Shown: piece by piece, positions 21,809-33,100 of the stretch
Numbering within the stretch: position 1 is the first letter of the stretch
How the letters are laid out: each line of letters begins with the position of its first letter
From: Porphyra umbilicalis
Lineage: Eukaryota > Rhodophyta > Bangiophyceae > Bangiales > Bangiaceae
Assembly (NCBI GenBank): GCA_002049455.2
Contig: KV918798.1
Location: 248,001-312,000 of the forward strand
DNA: 64,000 bases
Direction of reading: 5' to 3'
Notes under the pieces: model-generated
Database searches by the model: none
What the model was told of the DNA's origin: nothing
What the model saw: only the letters and a program-made list of their open reading frames with translations
Translations under genes and position numbers: made by a program

Positions 21809-21889
21809 CTATTCACACCCCACGAGATGAACCTGGTGAACAGCCTACGATTACCCGCTCGAGGCGGCTCGGAGACGAGTGGCTGTGCC
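21807..21889 (+). repeat. 83-bp target-site duplication, left copy
   Basis: Starts CCCTATTCACACCCCACG and ends GAGTGGCTGTGCC. It is identical to 30052-30134 except C at 21844 versus T at 30089. It marks the left flank of the retrotransposon. Confidence 0.85.
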
Positions 21890-21961
21890 GGGCGAGACGG
21901 TGACGTGGCGGAGGTGTGCGTTGGGGGTCCGGGCACCCCCCCCCGCGGCGGCGCGGTGGCG

Positions 21962-24523
21962 ATGGACGCGGCGGCGGCCGGGGGGGCCGCCGCCGTCGCC
22001 GCGACGACGCGCGCGATCGCGGCGTTGCTCGACGCCGTCGCCGTCGATTCGACGGCGACGGCGAAGCGATCGCTATTGCTGTTGGCCGTTGCGGAACTTA
22101 CGGAGAATCGATTGGCTGAGAATGGTCCTCTTTTGGAACCTCGCTTTTCATCGGCTGGCGCGGCGCCGCTAATCGCTATTAGCCGCTTAGCCGGCGCCGC
22201 TATCCCCCCCACCCCGGTGTGCTCCCCCACCCCCGCCGCTGACCGCCCCACCCCCCCGCCCCTTCGCCCCCGGCTCCCCCTGCTCCTGCTGCTGCTGCCC
22301 CCCACCCCCTCGTCGACGGGGAGCCCTTCCCGCTGCCGCCCGGCCGCCGCGGCCGCAAGGCCCGTCGCGCGGCGCGCCGCCATGCCGCCGCCGCGACGGT
22401 GGCTCCTCGCCTGCTCGCCGCTGCTCCCGCCGCTGCCGGCGCCGACGCCGGCCTGTCTCCCCCTCGCGGTTTTTGCGCTCCCCCCCCGCGGTGGCGGCTG
22501 TGGCTGCTGCCGCCGCCGCCCCCGCCGCCGTCGACCAAATCGCCGGGCCCCCCGGCGGCGCCGCCAACGTCGGTGCCCGCGGGTCCCCCCCCCCCCGCTG
22601 CCGGCCGCCCCGGCGGCGGCTGCCCAGGAATCCGTCGCCACGCCTGCGAAGGTTCCGCGCGGTGCCCCCCGCCCGCGCCCCGCGACATGGGCCGATGCGG
22701 TGGTCGGCGGGCGTGGGGCTGCCCCTGCGGCCGTGACCGGCGGCCGGCGGCCGCCGCCGCGCGGCGGCCAGACCAAGGACGCTGTGGCGGTGGCCGCCGC
22801 CGCCCCGGCGGCGACAGACAAGGCCAAGGACGGCGACGCTGCCGCGGCGGCGGCTGCTCGGCTCGCCCGCGCGACCGTCGCGGGCGCCGCGCTGCGCCGC
22901 CTCGCCGCCGGGTCGCCCCCGCCGGCGACGCTGCGGACGGTCTACGTCCGCGGCGTCGCCCGCGAGTCTCGAACCTGGCGGCTGCGTGAGCTGCTGTCGG
23001 GCGCCACGGGGCTGCCCAAGCGGGCGGTCGTCGACGTGGACCGCGCCGGCGACCTCGCAGAGGTGCGCCTGCTGGCGCAGCACGCCGACGCGTTTGAGGC
23101 GGCGGTGGCGCTGTCGCCCGCCGCCGCCACGCTAACGCTCGTGCGGGGGGTCGACCCCCTCTCGCCGTCGCAGCTGGGCGCCCCGCGCCGACGCGGGCTG
23201 TCGGCGGAGGCGGCGTGCGAGGTGGCGCGCGCGTTTTACGTGGCGCGCCGCCGCGCCAAGCGCGCGTCGCTAGACGAGCGGGTGGGCATGCCGCCCGCCC
23301 ACCGGGACGCCCTCCGCCCGCTGCTGCACCGGGAGCTCGACCCGTACGTGCAGCAGCTGGGTGCTGGTGGTGGCGTGGTGGGCGACCGCGTGGCGCTGCC
23401 GGCGGCGGCGGCCGCCGGTGCCGTTGCACAGCGCGGTGGTGCCGCCCGCCGCGGGGCGGACGGCGCTCGCCTGGTTCCGCCTCCGGGGGCGGCGACCGCG
23501 GAGGCGGTCGACGCCGACCGGCCGGGCGCCGAAAATTTCCAGCCGGCGGCTTCGCCCCCCGCGTCGGCTTCGGCCACCACGTCTGAAATTTCAGTATTGC
23601 CTCCAACCCCCCCCACGTTTTCGGCCGCCGCCGAAGACGACGCGGCGGCTGAGGAAAATTCTTGCGCCGACGGGGACGGGGTCGATCCCGCATCCGGGAT
23701 CGGGATGCGGGTGGTCGCCACGACGGCGACCGACCCCCCCCCCGGATCGGATCGCGCCTCGCCCCGGCGGGCAGAAATTTTTGCTGTGTCCGCCTCGCCC
23801 GGCGGCCGCAGCACGCCCCCCACCAGCCCCCGCATTGCGGCGGACCCCCCGACGCCCCTGGCGCGCGGGGACCGCAGTTCGCTCGCGGCCGCCCACCATA
23901 TGGCTGCGGCGGGCGGGGTGGTGGATGCGGACGTGTTGGCGGGCACTGCTGCCTCGCTCCCCCCGTTGGCCGACGCGGTCGCCGCGGCTGTCCGGCGCGT
24001 GCCGGGCGGCGCTGTGGGCGCTTTGACGCTGGCGGCGGCGCTGTTCCGCGTCGCCGACGGCGCGGTGGCGGAGGCCGCTGACGCGGCCGCCCCACCGCGT
24101 CGCCTCGATCCGGCCGCCGCCGAGGCGCGCGCAGATGCGGCGGAGGCGCGCGGCGTGCGCGTCGCCGCATCGGCCGCCGCCACGGCAAACACGGACTTGG
24201 CGGTGTCGTCGCCGGCTCTGCCCAGCCCCCCGATGTCGCCGTCGCCCACGGGGCGACTCGACGCCGAGTCGGACGTCGCCTTGAGGACCGCGCGTGGGTT
24301 GCAGCGGGCGGCCGCGCGCATCGTGGCCGCCCACGACGCGCCGGTCGCCGTCGCGCGCCGCCTGCGGGCGACCGCCCTCGCGGGCATCGCCCGACGTGCG
24401 CGGGGCGCCGCCGCGCGCGCTGTCGCCGCTGCTGCCGGCGCCGACGCCGCTGCCGCCGCGATGGTGCGCCTTCCCCCCGACGTGGGGAGGGACGACTGCG
24501 CCGTGGGGGGGGGGCAGCCCTGA
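21962..24523 (+). CDS. Retrotransposon ORF1 protein
   Basis: An open frame of 854 codons from the first ATG inside the element (MDAAAAGGAAAV). Most of it is Ala/Pro/Arg-rich and of low complexity. A compact segment at about 22935-23110 (TVYVRGVARESRTWRLRELL, then VVDVDRAGDLAEVRLL) has the alternating pattern expected of an RRM-like fold, and a basic helical stretch follows (ARAFYVARRRAKRASLDERVG). ORF1 proteins of non-LTR elements commonly bind RNA. The function here is inferred from position and this pattern only; no family match is certain. Confidence 0.6.
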   Translation: MDAAAAGGAAAVAATTRAIAALLDAVAVDSTATAKRSLLLLAVAELTENRLAENGPLLEPRFSSAGAAPLIAISRLAGAAIPPTPVCSPTPAADRPTPPPLRPRLPLLLLLLPPTPSSTGSPSRCRPAAAAARPVARRAAMPPPRRWLLACSPLLPPLPAPTPACLPLAVFALPPRGGGCGCCRRRPRRRRPNRRAPRRRRQRRCPRVPPPPLPAAPAAAAQESVATPAKVPRGAPRPRPATWADAVVGGRGAAPAAVTGGRRPPPRGGQTKDAVAVAAAAPAATDKAKDGDAAAAAAARLARATVAGAALRRLAAGSPPPATLRTVYVRGVARESRTWRLRELLSGATGLPKRAVVDVDRAGDLAEVRLLAQHADAFEAAVALSPAAATLTLVRGVDPLSPSQLGAPRRRGLSAEAACEVARAFYVARRRAKRASLDERVGMPPAHRDALRPLLHRELDPYVQQLGAGGGVVGDRVALPAAAAAGAVAQRGGAARRGADGARLVPPPGAATAEAVDADRPGAENFQPAASPPASASATTSEISVLPPTPPTFSAAAEDDAAAEENSCADGDGVDPASGIGMRVVATTATDPPPGSDRASPRRAEIFAVSASPGGRSTPPTSPRIAADPPTPLARGDRSSLAAAHHMAAAGGVVDADVLAGTAASLPPLADAVAAAVRRVPGGAVGALTLAAALFRVADGAVAEAADAAAPPRRLDPAAAEARADAAEARGVRVAASAAATANTDLAVSSPALPSPPMSPSPTGRLDAESDVALRTARGLQRAAARIVAAHDAPVAVARRLRATALAGIARRARGAAARAVAAAAGADAAAAAMVRLPPDVGRDDCAVGGGQP

Positions 24524-24998
24524 GCGCGCCTGCCCCTGGTGTGCGCGCTCCCCCACCGACGCCCGCCGCTAAGCGGCGCGTGCGGGCGCCGCCTGACTCC
24601 GCGTCGGGGCATCGCCTCGCCTGTGTGGGCGGCGCGCCGCCTGTCGGCATTGCCGGACGGACGCGCGGTGCCTGGCTGCGCGCTGCCGCTGTGGCGCCGC
24701 CGCACGTGGCCGGCGTTGCTGCGGGGCCGGTCATCGCTGCGTCGCCGGCAGCGGCGCACGCTGCTGCCAGCGTGCCGAGTCCCCTACGCGTGTCCAGCGA
24801 GTCAGATGTCGGGGAGGGGGTTCCCGCGGCGCCCCAACCTGAAGGTTGGCGTGCCGCGAGCGCCCTCTGCTCCGCGTCCAACGCGCACGCGCGTGCGGCT
24901 GTGGCCGTGTCGCCACCATACGAGCACGGGGCTCGCGTCACCGCGCCGGCGGTCGCGCCGCCTGCTGCCTCCCCCCCCGTTAGCGACGCCGCCGCCAA
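24524..24998 (+). other. Inter-ORF region of the retrotransposon
   Basis: 475 bp between the ORF1 stop and the ORF2 ATG. One frame (24541-25002) is open and runs into the ORF2 start as AAAK-stop, overlapping ATG as AAATGA. That layout could support reinitiation, but the frame has no recognisable domain. Confidence 0.35.
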
Positions 24999-27900
24999 AT
25001 GAGTTCATCTGGCGGCGACTCGCTGCCCCTCCCGGGGGTGGGTCGGCTGCCGCACCCGGTCGGGCGGCGCGGCCTGGCGAGGCGGCGGGGCGCAGCCCCC
25101 CCCCGCAATCACAGGACTGACCGTTCCCGGCCGGTGTCCTCAGACGGTTTGACCACCTCCCCCGACGACAGTGACTGTCCCCCTGCCCCTCGTGGCCTGT
25201 CCCTCGCGCCGTCCGGCGCGGGTGACCTCGCCTTTGCCCCCCCCCCCCCGCCCGCTCTACTTCCTCTGGCGCTTCTGTCCTCCCCCCTCCCCCCGGCACT
25301 CCTTCTTCTCGTTCGTGTTCCCCCCCCCCCGCTGGCCTCGTCGGCTGGTGGGGCTGCCGCGGCCGATGGGCACCGCTGCCCGGTCGCGAGCTGTGGCGCG
25401 ACCGCCGCGGGCAACCCGCTGTGGCTCGGCGTCCGCGCTCACCTGCGCGACGCCCACAAGGCCGCTGACGTGCCGGCGTCGGTGCTGTCGGCCAACCGGC
25501 TGCGCGGCTGCCGCCACTGCGGCGCCCTGCTTCCTTTCGGTCGGTCGACGACCGCGCGCATGGCGCTGGCGGAGCACGAGGCGGGGTGTGCACCGCGCTC
25601 GGGCGCGCCTGCCGCCGCGCTGGCGGCCCGCGAGATTGCGAGCTCGCTGGCGGTGGGTAGCGCCGCGGCCGCGTCGGCCGTTGCCGCGCCGCCGCCCGCT
25701 CCTGCTGTGGACGGCGGGTCTGGTGCGGCTGTTGGAGCGGCCTCGCCCCTGGGCGTCTGCCCGCTGCTCAGCTGTGGTGCGGCCGTGGGGGAGGGCGACG
25801 CGTTCGTCGAGCACCTGCGCTCGGCGCACACGGCGGTGGACGTGCCGCCCGAGCGCCTCGCGGAGGCGCAGCTGGGGGGCTGCCGGCACTGCCACCGCCT
25901 GTTTTCGGTGGTGCGGACGGCGTCCGGGCATCGCCCCCTGCGCTCGCACGAGCCCAACTGCCCGTCGCACCCGCTGCTGCAGGGGGGGGGTTGTCGTGCG
26001 GCGGCTGTGGCGGCAACCACCGCGGCGGGTGCGGCACCAGCGACGGCGGCCGACCTGGCCAGCTGGGCGACGCGCACGTGCTGCGTGGTGGGTGGTTGCA
26101 CCACCACGTTTCGCGGCGCCGTGACGCCGCGCACGCTGCCGGCGCACCTGGCGCGGTCGCACAAGCTGGCGGCGGTGCCGGCGGAGTGGGTCCGCGCGCT
26201 GCGGTTGGCCGGGTGCCGCTACTGCGGCCGCCCATACCGCACTGTCGTCGACTGGCAGCGGCGCACCTCGCTGTCGAGGCACGAGGCGCGGTGCGACGAG
26301 CGGCCACCGCGCGAGCCTGACGCGGAGGCCGACCTGCCGCCGCCGCCGGCGGGCGACGCGGGGGGCTTCCTGCCCAACGTCGGCGAGGACGCGCACCCGG
26401 CTGTGGGCGGCGCCGCCGTCGACGGGGCGGCAGCTGGCGCCACCGCCCCCCCTCCCCCCCCAGCCCCAACAATGTTTTCGGCTGAGCCGAGCGAGTGGGC
26501 GCGGCGGCGCGGGGCTTTTCTACTGCTGCAGGCCCCAACCCCCGACTCGTGGGCGGCGCTGGTGGCGTCCGGCGCGCGCACCGCCGACCACGTCGCAGCT
26601 TCTCTGCTGCCCGCGTGGCGGAAGCTGGGTGCCGACGCGCTCTCTTGGGTGAGGCGCGAGCCGGGCAACGCCACCGCGTGGCTGTGGGTGATGACCCTCC
26701 CGTCCCTTCTGTTCCACGTCCCCGCGCGCACGCGGGGCAGGGGGGAGGGTCCTGCGCCGCTGAGTCACGCGGCGCGCGTGTCCGCGCTCCTCGACGGGGA
26801 CTTTGCGGCCGCGTTGCGCGACCGCAATGTCGGTGTGTGGCGCGAGCCGCCCCAGTCTGTGGGTACGGCCCCCACGCCCGCGGCCGGGGCGCCACCCGCG
26901 TCCCCTCCCCCACACCCGCCCCCCCCCCCCCCCCCCCCGCCCGACTCGCCGGCTGCCCCCTTCCCCCACCGCGGGTTGGGCCGGGCGTCCCCGTCCGCCC
27001 GACAAGCGCCCGGCTGCGCGTGACACGCGTGCAGCGGCGGGCGCTCCGCCAAGTGTGGCGCGGCCGCCTGAGCGCCGCGGCGCGCACCCTGCAAGGGGCG
27101 CCGGTGGCGCCCCACACGGGCGCCGTCTGGCAGGCGGCGCGGCGGCTCTTCCCGCGGACCACGCCGGGGCTTGCGACGACCGCGTCGGTCGAGGCCGAGT
27201 TTGGCCCTGAGCTGGACGCCGCCGCCGCACACGGCGTGGCCGCGGGTGCCCCGCTGGGCTTGTCGGCGGCGACGGTGGTGGCGACCATCCGGTCTGCCGC
27301 GCGCGGCTCCGCCCCGGGCCCGTCCGGCCTCCGGATGGAGCCCCTGTGGGCGCTGGCGGAGGACGGGCGCGACGCGCTGGTGGGGGTGGTGCGGCTGTTG
27401 GCCACCGACGCCGCGACGACGGTGGTGCCAGCAGTGGCGAGCCACGCGCTGGCGGGCGCGGAGCTGCTGCTCCTCGTGAAGCCGGGGGCGCCCGACGCTG
27501 CCGGGGTGCCCAGGCTCCGCCCAATTGGGATGCCGGAGACGCTGCGCCAGCTGGTTGCAGGGTCGCCGGCGCGCGACCTGCGCGCGTCGGCGGCCGCGCT
27601 GATGGCGCCGCTGCAGCTGGGCATCGGCGTTCCCAACGCGTGCGAGCGCCTCTTGCACGCGTTGGAGGCCCAGCTGGAGGCGGCGCCGGAGCAGGGGGTG
27701 CTGCTGCTGGACTACAAGAACGCGTTCAACCTCATCTCCCGCGCGGGAGCGCGCGCATTCATCGACCGCGCGTTCCCCTCCTTGTCGCCGCACGTGACGG
27801 CGACTTACGGCGGCGCTCCGCCGGCGGTGTACGGATGGGCGACGGCGCGGCGTGGCGGCGACGGTGCTTGCGACGGCGACGGCCGCGACGGCCGGGGCGG

Positions 27901-29991
27901 GGCGGGCGACGGCGGCGACGGTGGGGGGGGCGACGAGGACCCCCCCGGCCCAGTCGACGATGACGACGACGCCCACCCGCCCCAGTGGGTGCCCCCCCCC
28001 CCGCCCGGCGGGTGCTCACCGTCGAGCGGGGGACACAGCAGGGGGACCCGCTGGGGCCCTTTCTGCACGCCGCCGCTCTGATGCTCGTGCTTTTGCGTCT
28101 GTCGCGCCTCCACCCGGCGCACGTCATCGACGCATTTCACGATGACGTGCGCGCGGTGGGGCCCGTGGCTGGGCTCGGTGCGGTGATGGCGTCGGCGGCG
28201 CGGGTGGGGGCGCTCGTCGACGCGGAGCTGTCGCCCACGAAGTGCGTGGCGTGGTCGCCGGGCGCACCCGCGGCGCCGCCCGACCTGACCGCTCAGTGGC
28301 GGTCGGAGGGGGTACAGCAATTTTCTATCCCTGTCGGCAACCGCGATTTCATGGCGGCGCGCGTCGCGGCCATGGCGGCCGAGCACGCGGCGGGGGTGGC
28401 GGCGATTGTCGCCCTGCCGGAGGAGGAGCTCCAGACTAAGCTGCTCCTCCTCCGCCTGTGCGCCGGGCCGCGCGTGACGTACGCGCTGCGGTCTCTCCCC
28501 CCCGACGCGGGCGCCACGTTGGCCGCCGCCGTCGACGTGGACGTCCAGCGGACGGTGCTCTCCCTCTTGTGCGACGCGACGGACGGCGCTGAGGTGCGCG
28601 CGGCGTTGCTCGAGCGCGCGGCGCTGCCCGTACGCATGGGGGGGCTGGGCGTCGGCGATCGTTCGCGCGTGGCGGCGGCGGCCGTCGTGGCGTCCTGGGC
28701 GGACGCTGCCGTGCACTGCCACCGAGCGGCGGCGCCGGCGTTGGCCGACCTGGCTGATGCCCTGCGGGATACCGACCCGCTTAGTCCTGCGGCGCCTGCC
28801 GGCGCCGAAGTTGACACCCGGGCGTGGCCGGGCGCCCCTCCGGCGGGCGTCGCGGCTGCTGCTGGTGCCGCTGGCGCTCAACCGGCGGCCGACGCGACGC
28901 CGTCCGGGCGTCGCCCCCCTATCCTCCCTGGCCTTCTGGCGGCCGTCACGGCCCTGAACGCCGCGTGCGGCGCGGCGCCCGCACCCCCCTCAACCGCCCC
29001 CGACCTCCTTGCCCCCCCTGCCGACGCCCATATCGCGGCGACCGGCCTACTCCGCGTCGCGGGGGGGACTCGGCTGAGTTGGGCGCGGCTGCTCGGGGGG
29101 GCGCGGGCCCCGTCCCAGCGGGACCTGGCGGGGCCCGTGCACCTTTCCGCGCTTGAGCAGCTGCGGGCTTCCCTGCCAGATAACGCCGACCTCGCGCGGC
29201 TCGCCGCCTGCCACGGGGCGGGCGCGGGCCTGTGGCTGTCGGCGTTGCCGGCACCCGGCCGCCCTGCCGGCGCCATGGGCGGGCGGGCCATGCGGATGGC
29301 TACCCGCCTCTGGCTTGGCGTACCCCCTGTCGCGCGGACAGCGGTGGCGCGCCGGTGCGCGTGCGGCGCGGCGGTGGACGCGTACGGCGTCCACTTCCTG
29401 GCGGCGTGCAGCGCCCCCTCGTGCATCTCGAATGCCACGTTTCGCCACAACGCGCTGGTGACGCGGACGGCGGACGCGCTGCGCGCGCACCCGCAGTGGC
29501 GGGACGTCGCGGTGGAGGCGTCGTCGGCGCTTTTCAGCGCTGGCACTGAGACGCTTCGCCCGGACGTGCGGGCGGTGCGCGTGCAGACCGGGCGGGTGGT
29601 ATGGGGCGACGTCGCCGTCGCGTCGGTCTTCACAGACAAGGTGGTCGCTGACGTTGTCGCCCGGCCCTCCGTGGCTGTGGCGGCGGTGGGGCGCGAGGCG
29701 CGCAAGGTGCGCAAGTACGCGCCGCGCCTCCCCGCCGCCGACCCGCCCGCTGTCTTTACCCTACTGGTGTGGGAGGTGTTTGGCCGCGTGGGCCCGGCGT
29801 CCGCGGACTTTTTGCGCTCCGCCGTTGGTGGTCCGGGGCGCTCGCGCGCGCTCGCGTCGCTGCTTACGGACGCGTCCGCTATCATTTGGCGCTATAACGC
29901 GCGCATGCTTTGTGAGGGTTTTTCGAGGTGTGACGCGAGGGGGCGGGCCACTTTGGACGCCCCAACTGCTTTGGCCCGAGTTTCCGGTTGA
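24999..29991 (+). CDS. Retrotransposon ORF2: zinc fingers, reverse transcriptase, RLE nuclease
   Basis: The ATG is at 24999. Three similar zinc-finger modules come first (CPVASCGA..HLRDAH with CRHCGALL..HEAGC; CPLLSCGAA; CCVVGGCTTTF..HLARSH with CRYCGRPY). The reverse transcriptase follows: APGPSGLRMEPLW, RPIGMPETLRQLVAG, VLLLDYKNAFNLISRAGARA with the first catalytic Asp, RGTQQGDPLGPFL, and AFHDDVRAVG in place of the usual YxDD. The C-terminal part has a CCHC motif (CACGAAVDAYGVHFLAAC, about 29360-29410), RPDVRAV..GDVAVASV and REARKVRKY, the PD..D..K arrangement of restriction-like endonucleases. The frame shifts in the 20-C run 26919-26938 and the 11-C run 27992-28002; I bridge both. By family knowledge the protein nicks the target and primes reverse transcription there. 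Confidence 0.85.
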
Positions 29992-30051
29992 GTGGGGCCT
30001 CGGCCTCATTTCGTAGTTAGCGGACATTTGGTCCGGGCCTGATGAGCAGCA

Positions 30052-30134
30052 CCCTATTCACACCCCACGAGATGAACCTGGTGAACAGTCTACGATTACC
30101 CGCTCGAGGCGGCTCGGAGACGAGTGGCTGTGCC
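30052..30134 (+). repeat. 83-bp target-site duplication, right copy
   Basis: Second copy of 21807-21889 with one substitution (T at 30089). It encodes the last residues and stop codon of the Fanzor gene on the minus strand. Confidence 0.85.
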
Positions 30135-33100
30135 CCACGGCTGGCGCGGGGCTGGCAGCAGCCATCTGGCAGACGTTACTCGTCGCCAGGTCACCGCTTG
30201 CCGACGCAGCAGCTGCGTCGTTCGCCCCGTCTGCCACCACACCCAGCGCCTCTACCCGCACCGTTGGCGCCGCCACTGGCACGGCCGTGGGGGCCGTCCC
30301 CGCCTCTGCGACCGGCGCGTCGGCGACGACAGGTCGGCGCCAGGGCTTCCACGACGTGGGTGAACACCGCGTCCACCCGTAGCCGGCCTCGTAGGTACCC
30401 GCGTCGATCGCAGCCGCGTGCCGCACCGCCTGTACAGGGTCTTCCTGGGGTGGCGCGCGTGACACGGTGTACCCCCGGATGTGGGGGAAGATGCTTCGAC
30501 CCCGCATGCTCTTGATGGCAATCTTGGACATGTTGCGCGCCGCGTTGGTGTCTCGCCCGACGTACGAAGCCGGGCAGGCGACGTTGGTACACAGCTTGAC
30601 CCCCCACAGCGCCAGCGGGTCGGTCCCAAACGCCCACTTGCCGTGAGCCGCAATCGCCTGCAGCACCTTTGTCCGCACCGCCTCTGCGTGCTCCTTGGCG
30701 CGCTGGGCAGCCGCACCGTCGCGTGGACCCGACCGACTGCCGGTCGTCACACCCCGTCGCGCGCGCCGGCCGCCGCGGAGGGGTGAGGCGCGCTTGGCCG
30801 CCGACGCCGACGCGCGATGTGCGTAACTGCTTGCCGCCTTGAGGGGCGTCAGGTCGACCGGCGAGTCGGGCGACACGTACGTGTTGCACAAGCCGTGGCC
30901 GCACTCTGCACACGTCTGGCTCGTATTGTGCTCGTCCACGTACACGAGGTGCACGTGTTTGGCCATGCGCCGCACGAGGTCGACGCTGCCGGCGTGCGGC
31001 CGACACCGCCCAATCGCCAAAACCGCCTTGGTACCGTCCACCGTGCGCCGCAGCAAACCGCCCGTCAAGCGGCGCGCCAGCACCGCAGCGTACCGGTTGC
31101 GCTGGATGAGGGCGTGTAGCCGCGCCTTGCGTTGACCGTACGTCGCGGCCGCCCCGTACGCCGCCTGATAGGCGTCTGTGCAGGTGCGCGCAAGGCGCAC
31201 AGTGGCCGCCACCACCCACGCGCCCCACGTCGTGACCTTGAGGGAGCACCCGGCCGTCAGTGACTCGCGCGGCACGCCTGGTTGTGCCGCCGCCCACACC
31301 GCCACCGCTGCCGCCTCGGCGCGCCTCGTCATACCGGCGCCCGTCGCCTCGCGGTACGCGCCTTTGGAGACGACCAGCGTCGCACCAGTGGGCGGGACGC
31401 GCACGCGCCGGCGCCCCCCGGCGGCGGCCGCACGTTTGAGTGCGGCACACAACACGCGCAAGCGGTCGGCCGACGGCAGCGACGTGCCGGGCGCGCCGAG
31501 CTGCGGGGGCGCAGCGGGTGCAGCAGCGGCCGCCGCAGCCGCCACTCGCTCTGCCGTGCGCAATGCCGCCGCCGTCTGGCGCTTGTCCTGCGCCGCGCGC
31601 TGCACGACGCACGCGGCGTGTGCCCCACTGTCGACCGACACTGCACGCCATGCCGCCTCTGCGTGCGGCGCCGCTTCTGTCTTGGCCTTGACAGCCGCCG
31701 TCGCGTGCGCCGCCTCTTTGAACAGGGCCGCCTCGCCCACCCACACACACACGTGGTTGGACAGGTGCCACGGTTGGACGTTGCCGCCATTGATCGTGGC
31801 GTGCGCGGTGGCGCGCATGCGCGTGAGGATGGCCCGGCGGCGGCCGGGGGCGCTCGTCCCCCGCTTGCGGGCCACCTCTTGCCGTTGAATCGGGGTCAGC
31901 CACTCGTCGCCAAAGGCCGGCTGCTTGTACCGCCGGCGCTTGGGGGGGGGGGGGTCCACCGCGTCTGTCGGCACCGTCGGTGCGTGCTCCAAAGGCGGCA
32001 AAGACGCTTGTGCCGCGGGCGTGGCCGCCGGCGGGCCCACCAGATGTGTACGAGTCCGCTTTGGGGGAGATCCCACCGCCCCGGTCGACGCACCGAGCGC
32101 TCCACGGCCGCGCTTTTTGGTCGTCTGCCTCACCGCGTCACCGCCGCCGACGGGAAGGCCCGCCGCGGTGGCCTTGGCCGCGCGCGCAACGTCAGCCAAC
32201 TTGGCGTGTAGCGCGTCGACGGTCGGCAAAACCCGACCACCCCGCCGCACGAGGCACTCGGCAGCGGCGGTCGCGGCCATGGCCGCCCGCGCGAGCGCGG
32301 CGCCCGCAATCCGAAGCGCCCGGTACGCCCGATACGCGTGCAGGTGCGGCGCAGGTGACTGAACAAACGGCACCGCCCCGGGGCAGTAGGCAGCGACAAT
32401 CGACGCGACGCCCGAGTCCCACCCAACAAACGCCAGCTCTTTGACGACGTCGGGCGAAAACGCCATGCGGTCCAGCTGCGTCCGCACGCTCGCCGTCTCG
32501 GTGGCCCCCCCCCCCCCCCACGACCGGCACTTGCAGCCTTACGACGCGCCCGCCGAGCGGCCGCCGTCGACGCGGCGGTGGCGGGGTGCCGTATCGTAAA
32601 GTGCACGCCGACACCGTCCGACACGATGGAGGGCCCGACCACCGTCTTGGCGCCGACAATGCGCGCGCGGCGGAGCAGCGTTTGAATGAACAGCCCGTCG
32701 GTTGTCGGCGCTGGCAGCGACACCCCGGCGGACGCCAGGCGCCGGCGGAGCAGCGCGCCGCCGACGCGCGCGTACGCGGTGCACGTGGCGGTTCGGCCGG
32801 GTGACGTGTCGATCGCCTCGATGCCAGCACGGATGCACAACAGCTGGGCATAGTGGAGGAGCGGGTAGATGTGCAGCGGCCGCTGTCGCAGGGCCGACGT
32901 GTCGAGCTGGAGGAGACAGCGCCGCCGACCGTCACCACCGGCGTAGACTAGCACAGTGTCGTACGCCAGCGTGGCCCCGGCCGCCATGGCAGCCCCATCC
33001 GCCGCAGACACTTTGCCCGCCGGCCACTTGAACGACGGCGGGCGCGTGCCGTCGGCGGCTTCCAGGCCGGCAACGAGGGCCGCAATCAGTGCCGCGCGGC

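Larger units (their letters stand above)
21890..30051 (+). mobile_element. Non-LTR retrotransposon with restriction-like endonuclease
   Basis: An 8162-bp insert between two 83-bp direct repeats. It has a short 5' leader, ORF1 (21962-24523), ORF2 with zinc fingers, reverse transcriptase and a restriction-like endonuclease (24999-29991), and a 60-bp tail without poly(A), as is common in RLE-type elements (R2, CRE, NeSL groups). Frame breaks in ORF2 fall only in long C runs, so the copy may be young and nearly intact. Assignment to a named clade would need a tree of the reverse transcriptase. Confidence 0.85.

Noticed and set aside
21807-30134. 83-bp direct repeats as LTRs of an LTR retrotransposon
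   Set aside because: Too short for LTRs. The enclosed reverse transcriptase and RLE are of non-LTR type, and one repeat encodes part of the unrelated Fanzor gene.
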